Below are positions 55,235 through 64,000 of a stretch of DNA of 64,000 nt, in pieces. The notes under the pieces were generated by a model, which had not been told where the DNA came from, did no database searches, and was given only the letters and a program-made list of their open reading frames with translations. This DNA is from Patella vulgata (lineage: Eukaryota; Mollusca; Gastropoda; Patellidae), in the NCBI RefSeq assembly GCF_932274485.2, contig NC_065882.2:35124593-35188592 (forward strand), given 5' to 3'. Within the stretch, counting starts at the first letter, position 1; every line of letters begins with the position of its first letter. A program made the translations under genes and the position numbers.

Positions 55235-56515
55235 TGTCAAAAAATAGCTTCTAGCATCTTCTCTTGCAAAGAAATAACCAATTTCGTCAGGATCCCTTTT
55301 TAAGACTTTTCGCATTGTTATTACAGTTTACGGGTTCTAAATTAATTATTTATTGCCTGATTTGTATAAAACAAAAGCTCATATACTCCTTGGTGCAAAT
55401 TCTCAACTTGTTTCTACCTATAAAGTTTTCTGTCGGCACCGGAAGTGACGTAATTTTGCCTAAAATTTAAATTTTGACGGGTCGGGAGGTCTTTTCCTAA
55501 GGAAAAATCTTAATTTCTACAAATCTTATCAATGAAGATGAATGCTCCTACTACAGGCACAAAATATGTCGGGCTTAGTTTTGTTTTGTTTTTTTTTGGG
55601 GGGGGGGGGTATATCAGTTTTGTATTTGCGCCATTTTGATTTAAGGTTGAAAAAAGGAGTAAAAATCAGCTATTTACAACTCATTCATCGTCTTCATATT
55701 TTAAATTATTTCTACGCAACTTTCATAATGTTGTAGCATCAATCCATACGAGGACAATGTATGTCAAAATTAGATTGTAATATGCGCAGTTGCAAAGAAA
55801 TAGGCAATTTTGCATGCGTCACTTTTCACGTTATTTTGCATGTAAAAGAGTCAATTATCGTTCGATTTTCAATTTTTTGTTACCATGTGATGCCTCATGC
55901 CACCTTTGACTAGGTCAATCCAATTTAACATTTTCACTGTCACTGAAAATGACGACATTTGGGCAAAAACCCATACGACCATACAGATATCACAAAATTG
56001 TTTCTAATTTGTTCGGTTGCAGAGATATAGGTTTTGGTCTATAAAAGTGTCAATTATTATTCGATTATCATAAAATTGTCACCATGTGAGGCCTTATGCC
56101 ATTTATATTTTCATAGAATTAATGTAAAAATTTTATTATCACCGGAAGTAATGTAATTTTGGCAAAAACTGTATTATTAGCCTTCAAATTGTTTTGAAGT
56201 GAGTTATATTTATCATTCGTTTAACATTATGATATTTGAATCCAATGGACATATAGATTGGACCAATACGATCATATAGATGTCCAAAAATTGTTTCTAG
56301 CATCTTCCCTTGTCGAGAAATTTCCCATTAAAAAGTCAGCTGACTTAGCGGTAAGTTAGTAACAAATTTTGTAAGGATCACTTTTTTGACATATGTAACA
56401 CATATGTATAAATGAAATTAATATTGCTGGGTAACTGGCACCGGAAGTGACATAAGTTCAAGGGTAATGTGGTACCGGTGAAACCCGTCATTACTGTATC
56501 GCAGTTCTAGTTATC
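55235..56515 (-). repeat. Repeat family B (-), right of Tc1 family 3
   Basis: Subunits with ACCGGAAGTGACGTAATTTT (55,441), ACCGGAAGTAATGTAATTTT (about 56,142) and ACCGGAAGTGACATAAG (about 56,441). Ends in the reverse of the start text at 21,805-21,880 ('gggtaatgtggtaccggtga'). A poly-G run stands at 55,600-55,610. Confidence 0.8.
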
Positions 56516-56562
56516 TTTATTTTTATGTATTTTCATTATCTATTTGAACTCTTTTTTTTAGG

Positions 56563-56860
56563 CCTGAAACACGTACGGGGTGTAGGGGGTGATAAGAATA
56601 AACTCTTCGTATTTCCTGCGTGTCGTAAGAGGCGCCAAAAAGGATCCCTGTAATGGGGAAACGTGTTTTCCGTGCGTTGCAACTCTTGTCGGTGGAGAGT
56701 GGAATCCTGGATTTGGCTTATGAGCCCTTTTTCTGCAACACATTACTTTGACCCATGGTTCACCTAGACGGGAGGTCAGAGGGGCCCACTCTGATCGATC
56801 GGCTATGGTCGTTTTAACTCTGCAAAATGTACTCTTTTCCAATTTAATGCTCAGCAATTA
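56563..56860 (-). repeat. ~290-bp repeat module, inverted partner of 59,777-60,060
   Basis: On the minus strand: 'gatcagagtgggcccctctg', 'cccgtctaggtgaaccatgg', 'ccattacagggatccttttt' and 'cttacgacacgcaggaaata'. The same order is on the plus strand at 59,777-60,060. The 'gcctcttacgacacgcagg' text is widespread in mollusc repeats as I recall. The 99-codon frame is shared only loosely, so coding is doubtful. Confidence 0.7.
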
Positions 56861-57044
56861 GCTACCTTTGTGTTAATAATACATTCTACAGAGCTGCGGC
56901 TTGGGTCAATCAGGTTGGAGTATTACTTTTACTTTCTGGCTTGAGTATACCCCTTGTCAAACCCTGGGGCAACACGCTGGTTATCCGTACTAGACCTTCT
57001 CCCAGTAGACAGGGCAGTAACCTGGGGGACAACATGAGGTGAAA

Positions 57045-57635
57045 TAAAAAAAAATGAGTTCATCGATACCCCAATCACCTCCAAGCCCCCCCCCCCCACA
57101 GACACACACTCCAATTACTAAAGAACGTAGTAATAAACAGAACGTCCGAATACAGAGGACGTATCTAATTTATCTAATAATAAAATTTCAAAGGCATGGC
57201 CGTGGTTTCTCTTGATTGAAAGTCCCTCTACTGACCTTTCCAAAAATTTGCCAATTTTTAATTACCAAGGGTATTGCTGGCCTAGCCGGCGAACCCAAGA
57301 GTATTACAAAATTAAAGAATGAAACACTCTTACTAGAGTGTGCCAAAAAACAGCATGCTACCATGCCATTAAAATCGTCGGCTTTGGCAGACATTCCTAT
57401 TAAGGCAGCAGTGAGAATGAAATGGTAGTATGCCTTTGATCTCAAGGTGTTCAACGCCGAGGAGATAAAGTGATTCCTACAAGCACATACAACCTCATTT
57501 TCAATCGTCCCGAAATTCCGAAGACTCTCAAGGCAGTTTACTTAACAATACCGGTGGATTCATACATTGGAAACCCTCTTCTCTGCTACAAATGCCAAAA
57601 CTACGACACAGCAAAACCGTCTGCAGAGGTAAAAT
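57045..57635 (+). pseudogene. I/Jockey-like LINE ORF1, N-terminal and middle part
   Basis: A Ser/Pro-rich start (MSSSIPQSPPSPPPP, over a poly-C run at 57,088-57,103) is followed by AWPWFLLIES. Then, in a second frame, come KGIAGLAGEPKSITKLKNET and LLLECAKKQHA, and in a third IPTSTYNLIFNRPEIPKTLK, YLTIPVDSYIGNPLLCYKCQ, the start of the gag zinc-knuckle region. This is the known ORF1 order of I/Jockey LINEs. At least two frameshifts and stops. The reading ends at about 57,635, where minus-strand LINE sequence begins; the rest of ORF1 resumes at 60,063. Confidence 0.82.
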
Positions 57636-57639
57636 AAAA

Positions 57640-59720
57640 CAGTATCCCAGAAAATAAAATAAAATAAATCTTTTATACACAGAAATATTTAAATATAATG
57701 ATAAAATCCTGCCTTTTTAACAAAGTCTTACACTTTACCATATAAACCCGGTTGACCAAACATGTGATGTAATGACTGACAACGGTAAAAATACGATTTT
57801 ACATCTTTGAGATGCTTGCACTCAACCAGAATGTCCTTAACTGTCAAAGGAACTTGACCGTGTTCACACTCTGGCTGAGGCTGTAGTTTTAAGATGAAAA
57901 TGTGAGTTTAAAAAGTATGACATATACTAGAGCGACACAAAACAACCTCCTCTCTCCTATTGGATCTATAGGAATTTGGCCAGTCTACTACGAGAGGCTT
58001 AATGTGATGAACTTTGTTTGTGCCTGCAAGATCCCAAGACCGTTGGCAGCGGGCATAGACGAAATTTATCCATGATTTAAAATAGCGATATGGTATTAAA
58101 AGGGGTGATTGGTGGAGATCTAAAGCAGCTTTGGCAGCAAAATCTGCGTGATCATTCCCCCTTATATCAACGTGAGTGTGGAACCAGCAAAAGACAACTT
58201 CTTTGCTATTTAAGTCGAAAGATATTTATCGTCTGCTACTAATGGGTGTTCAAGCTGTTTATTATTTGAAGCGAAGACAGGGAAGCAGTAAAGATGACGT
58301 GATGTAGTGTATTTGAGGTTTGAATGAACTCCAAGCCCTGAAGAATGGCCTGGAGCTTTGCTGAAAATATGGAAGCAGCAGATGGAAGTCGGATAGATAA
58401 GGTCTCAGATGGCGTCACGGTAGCCAACGCTTCCCAATCACAATCCTTCGAAACATCCGTGAAAATAGGAGCATAATTACCATACTTAGACCGTAGCTCT
58501 CTAAAGAGCGACTGAAACACCGTCTAGCTAGTATCTCTTTTTATGTTGCGTAAGATCGAAATCGATATTTTGGGGAGATATAGCCAACGGTGGAGTGCTA
58601 AAGAAAGGGGTATTCGCAATACTGTCAAGACTGATACCACCCTCATACAAAAGGGTTGTATGCGAATACCGAATGGTGGAATAACTTTAGTCTTGAGCAG
58701 ATATAAATGCTCATGATAGGGTTGATAGGGTCTAAATATGGTGTTAAATGAAATATGGTTTGGCAAAGATGCTATTTTCGTAGCATACTGCAGGGCCAGT
58801 TCATCACGTATGCTGTGTAGTAAACCGATTCTAAATTCTTGGTTGTGTATGGTGTCGAGCTCTTTGAGATGAGACTCGCCGGCAGACCACGCATAATCCA
58901 GTTTTGATCGAATTAATGCTCGATAGAATCGGACCAAGACCTTACGGTCTGTTCCCCGGTCAGTATTTGATAAGACTCGCAATATGTTGAGGGCTTCCAG
59001 ACATTTATTTTGGAGGCTTTTAATGTGGGGGATAAATGACAAGTTCTTACTAAGTAGCAACCGCAGAAATTTGGTTTAATCCACAACTGGAAGGCGGTTG
59101 CCATCCAAGAAAAGTTCTGGATCAGGATGAAAACCACGTTTCTGACAGAAATGCATGCAGACAGTCTTGAATTTCGAAAAACAAAATCCATTTTCGGTTG
59201 CCCAATGTTGAAGTGAATTCAAACAAAGCTGCAACTTACGTTCGATTATCCAGATGTCTGTAGAACCAGAGCACATCTGAAAGTCATCAACTGGTTTAAG
59301 ACATGCTGGGATAGTATTAATTTTTATCGCTAAAAGAGTTGGAGATAAAATACTTCCCTGTGGAACCATCATTTCCTAAGGAAATGGGTCAGAGTATATT
59401 GATCCCAGTCGTACCTTAAATGACCTATCTTCCAGGAAATTGTTGATGAAGAACGGTAAGCGACCTCGTAGGCCGAGGTTATGGAGTGGTATCATATGCT
59501 TTCTCCAGATAAAAGTTGCTTCTGGATGAAAGCGTCACTGACGAACGTTTCAAATCCAGCGAGTTGATCAAGAGTGCTCCGTTTTGAGACCGAAATCCAC
59601 ACTGGAGGTCAGTAATGAGGTTGTTGGACTCAAAGTACTAAACAAGCCTTCGATCGATCAATCTCTCTATGGGTTTAACAGCTAGTTAAAGCCATCGGAC
59701 GATAGTTGGTAGGATTCGTA
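57640..59720 (-). pseudogene. I-like LINE 3' half: RT, RNase H, C-terminal finger (minus strand)
   Basis: Read 59,720 to 57,640: LITDLQCGFRSQNGALLINS, EKAYDTTPLHNLGLRGRLPF, MVPQGSILSPTLLAIKIN (59,372 downward), DDFQMCSGS in place of the usual catalytic FADD-like box, and KLDYAWSAGES in the thumb (59,060-58,524). Next is RNase H IFTDVSKDCDWEALATV with SAKLQAILQGLEFI (58,520-58,239), then in other frames WFHTHVDIRGNDHADFAAKA and a finger PECEHGQVPLTVKDILVECK. The tail is (TTTTA)n at about 57,650-57,665. RT plus RNase H points to the I clade. It is 5'-truncated within RT and has several frame changes. Confidence 0.85.
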
Positions 59721-59776
59721 TGATCTTTACCCGGTTTGACCGCTCTGTAGCATGTACCCAGGACACAAAGGTAAAC

Positions 59777-60060
59777 CTGCTGAGCATGAAAACAACAAAG
59801 CATTGGAAATGTACATTCTACAGAGCTAAAACGACCAAAGCCGATTGGTCAGAGTGGGCCACTCTGATCTCCCGTCTAGGTGAACCATGTGCTAAATTAA
59901 TGCGTTGGAGAGGAAGGACTCGCAAGCCAAATCCCCACTCAATTACCAGGATTCCACTCTCCACAGACACGGATCGCAACGCACGGCAAACACGCTACCC
60001 CATTACAGGGATTCTTTTAGTAGCCTTTTGCGACACGCACGACATACGAGGGCATTACCT
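59777..60060 (+). repeat. ~290-bp repeat module (+)
   Basis: Inverted partner of 56,563-56,860, from 'tgagcatgaaaacaacaaag' to 'cgacacgcacgacatacgag'. It ends where the ORF1 zinc-knuckle coding resumes. Confidence 0.7.
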
Positions 60061-60062
60061 GC

Positions 60063-60660
60063 TGGGCGGATTTTTGTTGTGTGAATTGCAAGGGTAAGCA
60101 TTTTGCTTATTCTTGCGAATGTCCAGTTTGGCAGAAGGAGAAACGAATCTAACAAGTAATGTCTGAACGAAAAATCTCATATTTTGATACTCGTAAGCAG
60201 GTAGAACTTACTGAACTTTTTGCCGTTGCACCAAAAGGGAAATCTTTCTCCAGTGCAGTCAAAGTTTCTATTTCTGTTCAGACAGACTTAACCGGGCATG
60301 AAAAGGAGAAAATGCCTAAAATATTAACATCATCAGATCATAATAAAGGGGTATCGAGTTCCACTCAGACAAGTGAGAGCTCGATTCAAATTTCCAAATT
60401 CTTTGCCTGGCGAGGGTTCATCTTCCTTGCCTAAAGGATTATTCCTAACATTTCCACCCAGAACGGTACGGAGTCATCTCCCTCGCCTTCCCCTGAAGCT
60501 GTCACTCTTGATTCCAGTTCTACAGGGTCAGGCTCGCAGCCAAAAGGTATTCCACCCATACAAGAAAAGAAAGAAATTGGCAAAGATGCGCGCGAGAGAG
60601 AGAAAGGGGGTTCATAAAACCCTATCTCTCTCTATAATAGATATGGGGATGATCTGATTG
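60063..60660 (+). pseudogene. I/Jockey-like LINE ORF1, zinc knuckle and C-terminus
   Basis: One frame reads CVNCKGKHFAYSCECPVWQK (about 60,087-60,146), a C-x2-C-x3-H-x4-C knuckle with the typical CPVW-KEK that follows in this ORF1 type. After a stop come ISYFDTRKQVELTELF and SVQTDLT (60,159-60,434), then a Ser/Thr-rich end in another frame. The knuckle would bind the element's RNA in an active copy. Confidence 0.78.
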
Positions 60661-60730
60661 ACGGTATTACCATAGCGGATGTCCATAAAGACCACGTCGG
60701 TAAGCCGCCAAAAATTAACTATGCCTGACA

Positions 60731-61440
60731 ATGGTCAATTCCATTATTCAATGGAATTGTCATGGTTCGAAACCAAATTTTAATGAAGTTCAACTTTTAA
60801 TTCAAAAGTACAGCCCTTTAGCTATTTCTTTACAGGAAACATTCTTGCGCAATTTTGACACTTTGTCTTTTAGATATTTTGTTAGTTACCATCAATACTC
60901 AGCGAATGATGGTAGAGCTCATGGGGGTGTTTCTATTATTCTTAATGGAGATATCCCTCAGAGTCAAGTCACCCTCAACTCGCCTTTACAGGCAGTTGCA
61001 GTTAGGGTTACTTTGCATATTCCTATAACGCTCTGCTCTGTATATCTTCCACCATGTTTACATCTTAATCCCGGAGATCTTGATGACCTTGCTGCACAAC
61101 CTCCTCTCCCGTTTATAATTACGTGAGATTTCAATGGTCATCATTCACTCTGGGGTAGTCCATATGATAACAACAGAGGTAAACAAATAGCGGACTTCAT
61201 TAACCTTAATAATTTGTGTTTATTAAATGATGACTCGTCTACTTATCTACACCTTGCCACAGCTTATCCCCCCCCCTTTGTTCCCACCATTTGCTCCCCG
61301 GTCCTGTTTCAGGATTTTACATGAAGTGTAAATGAAGATCTGTGTAGTAGTGACCACGTTCCTATCTTAATTGATCAGAATGGTCCCTCTCCGGTCGAAA
61401 GACCTCAGAGGTGGAAGTTGCATAAGACTGATTGGGCTCT
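60731..61440 (+). pseudogene. I/Jockey-like LINE apurinic endonuclease domain
   Basis: IIQWNCHGSKPNFNEVQLLI (from 60,743; catalytic Asn region), SLQETFL (catalytic Glu), GGVSIILNGDI and CSVYLPP. The GDFNGHHSLWG block is present but its Gly codon is TGA (61,123-61,125), so DFNGHH follows a stop. GRQIADFI- and SDHVPI-like text follows (61,170-61,370). It would nick target DNA. Non-functional because of the stop and later frame changes. Confidence 0.85.
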
Positions 61441-61452
61441 TTTTGATTCTTT

Positions 61453-62250
61453 GTGTTTCTAGAAGATGCAGATGAGCCCATGGCCTTATTCACTTTAATT
61501 CTACAAGATGTAGCTGATCAGGCGATTCCAAAAACCACGACTAAACCAAAACGTTTTAATAAACCATGGTATAATGACGATTGCAAATCCGCTTTGAAAG
61601 AGAGTGATCGTGTTTTGAGAATATTGCGGTATACCAAATGGTCCGAGCGAAGGCTCGTAGAACCATATGTTAAGCAAATAAATCTTCATGGCAAGGTTAC
61701 ATCTCAGTTGCCGTACCACATATAAGTCGGTATGGGATAGTATTCGTAGGATTAAATGTAAAAGTAGTGCTTTATCAGTTAACCATCGTAGGATTAAATG
61801 TAAAAGTAGTGCTTTATCGCGAGACTGATCGTGTTTTGAGACGACTAAAGTATCACCCTTCCATGGAGAATATTGTGGCATACCAAATGCGAAGGCTCGT
61901 AGAACCATATGTTAAGCAAATAAATTTTCATGGCAAGGTCACATCTCAGTACCCGTACCACATACAAGTCGGTATGGCTAGAGACCCAGAACCAGTTTAG
62001 AATCATTTCGTACATCTCCAGTGGATAGTTTATAAGTTAAGTCGAGGCACACGAGCCCTCATTGCACAACCGACGTGATAAAAACTGGCCCTGCAGTATG
62101 CTACGAAAATCTTTACCAAATCATATTCCGCTCAACACCATATTTAGACCCTATCATGAGCATTTATATCTGCTCAAGACTAAAGTTGTTACACCTTTCG
62201 GTATTCGCATACAACCCTTTTTTCGGAGGCTGGTATCAGCCTTTTTTGTG
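61453..62250 (+). pseudogene. LINE linker with internal duplications, RT core deleted
   Basis: KRFNKPWYNDDCKSALKES (about 61,548-61,605) is the linker between endonuclease and RT. Text from 61,606 repeats from 61,827 (offset 221; 'gtagaaccatatgttaagca' in both), and a shorter 'gtaggattaaatgtaaaagt' is doubled at 61,746 and 61,787. After 62,070 the sequence jumps to the thumb region (FRPYHEHLYLLKTK, TPFGIRIQPF), matching 58,590-58,740 on the minus strand. The RT catalytic core is missing. Confidence 0.8.
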
Positions 62251-62640
62251 TAAACAATATTTTTTTCAGAAATTTATGAAAAGGGATCAGGGAACAGGCA
62301 AAGCCTATATTACCCCTCTACTCATACAAGGAATATAAAACATATAATATACAGATCTTCTATATACATATTATAACATAATGGTGAAAATCATATAAAT
62401 TAAATAACTCATATACATACTATTTAAAACAAATGAAAAAAAAGAGGAAGTGCTGTTTTATAACATGATAAAGGGGGTTCTATAAATAGAATCAGATATT
62501 GAAGCGTCTGGTAACATCGAAGTATTCATGAACTATTTTAAAGATGTTATTAGATGTAGTCTGATTTTCTATGCCAAAAAGATTTTGGCTGGATTAGATT
62601 CCTATATGCCGCTAACGGCCATTGATAATTAAATCAAAAA
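62251..62640. other. AT-rich stretch, nothing recognised
   Basis: Short repeats of 'catata' type; no coding or family signal that I can support. Confidence 0.4.
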
Positions 62641-63615
62641 AAGTGGATAATCGAGACTGCTGTTTATATTAATGATTTTAGTAATGATGACCGAGACTAT
62701 GCAAAAATTTCACCCGCTTCTTTCTCGGCTCATAGTGGATCAATTTGACTGAAATTTTCAGCAAATCACCTTTACACTATCTAGTTTTTAACTATTATAG
62801 CGAGAACTGCCATCTCTTTATCTTATCTCCCATAATGTATCTTTAAGTCAAAGAGATTAATTGCGTTATGTATAAAAGTATTGTGTTAAAACATTCATAT
62901 CGATATTAAAATCACCTAAGATAAAACATTTATTGGTATCATCATACATTGATCAAGTAATTGATTCGGTAATCTTATTGTTAACATCAGTGGTAGAGTT
63001 AGGGGCTCTGTAAAAAGTTCCTATAAGTAATTTGGTATTATTTGAATTGATTTCTAGCCACATGCACTCTGTACTGTCGATTTCTAGATCTAATCTTCGT
63101 TTAAAACTTAAATTTCTTCGGATATAGACTAAAACTCCACCCCCCTGTCTGTCTGTCCTGTCTTTTGTGATGGGGTCGTGAAAAGACGGAATAATTAGCA
63201 TATTAATATTTATCGTTTCGTCAAGCCATGTATCACTTAGCGATATTATATCAAAATTATTCGAGAGTTCTGCTATAATTATGTCAATTTTATTTCGAAG
63301 GCTTCTTACATTCAGATGCACGAGAGATAATGTATCAGATGGACCGGGATTTACTTCGATGTCACCAGAAAGGAATAATGCCAACTGTGAAATATTCGGT
63401 TGATTAACGATTTGTTTTTTATCGATGTTACAATTATTTTTTAAGTTCGGTGTGTATGTCAAGTACATTGGGTAATGTGATATAGAATAATTAGAGCATG
63501 TTATATAGCACAACAAAAGGTAAAAAAAATATTTACAAGTAAAGAGTAGAGCAACATTAAGACGGTCTATAGTACATAAAAAAATGAATATAATATGTAC
63601 ATTTCTTGTAGACAT
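62640..63615 (-). pseudogene. LINE 5' part: hydrophobic N-terminus, 2A-like site, endonuclease
   Basis: The 220-codon frame (63,615-62,953) has a strongly hydrophobic stretch at residues 8-42, then a 2A-like GDIEVNPGP at 84-92, and then an endonuclease: LVHLNVRSLRNKID (99-111), SDTWLDE (127-133, Asp where the catalytic Glu of SETWL is expected), GGGVLVYIRRNL (158-169), ECMWLEI and GTFYRAPN (199-206). A TGA at 62,950-62,952 ends it; CFILGDFNIDMN continues in the same frame after the stop. Homology fades by about 62,640. Probably a CR1/L2-like LINE, perhaps the family whose 3' end is at 4,811-5,592. Confidence 0.82.
63340..63366 (-). other. 2A-like ribosome-skipping motif (GDIEVNPGP)
   Basis: Matches the D-[VI]-E-x-N-P-G-P consensus exactly. 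Skipping would fall between Gly91 and Pro92 and would release the hydrophobic N-terminal peptide from the endonuclease. 2A-like motifs are known in some non-LTR retrotransposons of invertebrates. Function here is untested. Confidence 0.85.
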
Positions 63616-64000
63616 GAAACAATATGACTGCGGGTATGGTTTAAAACATCAAGATATCGGAGCAGATTATGTTTTAAAATTACATATAGTAGTTTATATT
63701 TATATCTACAAAATGTAGAAAGTAAAATTATCTAATTGAAAGGGGAGCTATTTCATGTAACAGATGCGAATAATAAAACATGGAAAAGGTTTGGAAGACT
63801 GGACAACAGGAGACATCTTTGCACTCACAACAGAAGGGTCTATCAATCGAGACTATCACGTGAAGCCGCGTGTAAACAGATCAAGTATGGATTCGTGACT
63901 ACGCCGTTAGAATAGGTGAGTAAATAGCAGTTGTTTTTATTAAATGATTTCTGTACTTACATATAATTAGTATGGAAATTGCCAGGGCTATATGAACAAA
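63616..64000. other. Window end, nothing recognised
   Basis: May hold the 5' untranslated part of the LINE on the minus strand. No gene or repeat is supported. Confidence 0.35.

Overview
The window is AT-rich eukaryotic DNA made almost wholly of mobile elements, their relics and tandem or dispersed repeats. I see no intact host gene, no rRNA or tRNA gene, no CRISPR array and nothing prokaryotic. It most resembles a mollusc, probably a bivalve. The reasons are the 'caagggccataactctg' tandem repeats ending in GACGGACG runs, a tRNA-headed SINE with a (GAAAT)n tail, a LINE with a 2A-like motif, a DIRS element and many Tc1-like elements. This placement rests on recalled family knowledge, not on a search.

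Layout. 1-4,020: two dispersed repeat families (here A and C). 4,052-5,592: a short tandem duplication, a SINE with clear target-site duplication, and the 3' end of a LINE. 5,979-7,504: Tc1 family 1, copy 1. 7,760-14,030: repeats D, A and C. 14,031-14,657: an older Tc1 relic. 15,120-17,640: a Penelope-like RT interrupted by a tandem-repeat element, abutting a broken THAP/DDE transposase gene (to 18,787). 19,058-20,584: Tc1 family 1, copy 2, the only one with an open transposase. 21,641-28,880: repeat B with a DIRS-like element inserted in it. 28,881-33,032: a 2,076-bp head-to-tail duplication with one visible difference. 33,033-36,400: more repeat A. 36,400-37,608: a SINE-like piece and a Tc1 family 2 copy. 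38,318-42,369: a mosaic with 264-bp inverted ends carrying a broken gene of the PIN/FEN-like plus CXC type. 43,710-47,000: repeats A, SINE, B. 47,409-51,925: a deleted Tc1 family 2 copy, then Tc1 family 1 copies 3 and 4. 52,380-56,515: repeats D and B, with a Tc1 family 3 relic inserted. 57,045-62,250: a scrambled I/Jockey-like LINE with pieces in both orientations. 62,640-63,615: the 5' part of a second LINE with a 2A-like site.

How it works together. The region is a target for repeated nested insertion. Several events are dated relative to one another by empty sites inside repeat B: the DIRS element, the family 3 Tc1 and a 61-bp SINE tail each interrupt a B unit whose uninterrupted form exists elsewhere in the window. 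The only gene here that could be working is the 339-codon transposase at 19,272-20,291, which could in principle act on all four copies because their visible terminal repeats match.

Candidates for something little described are the 38,318-42,369 mosaic, and the recurrence of an ACCGGAAGT core, often fused to TGACGTCA, in otherwise different repeat families.
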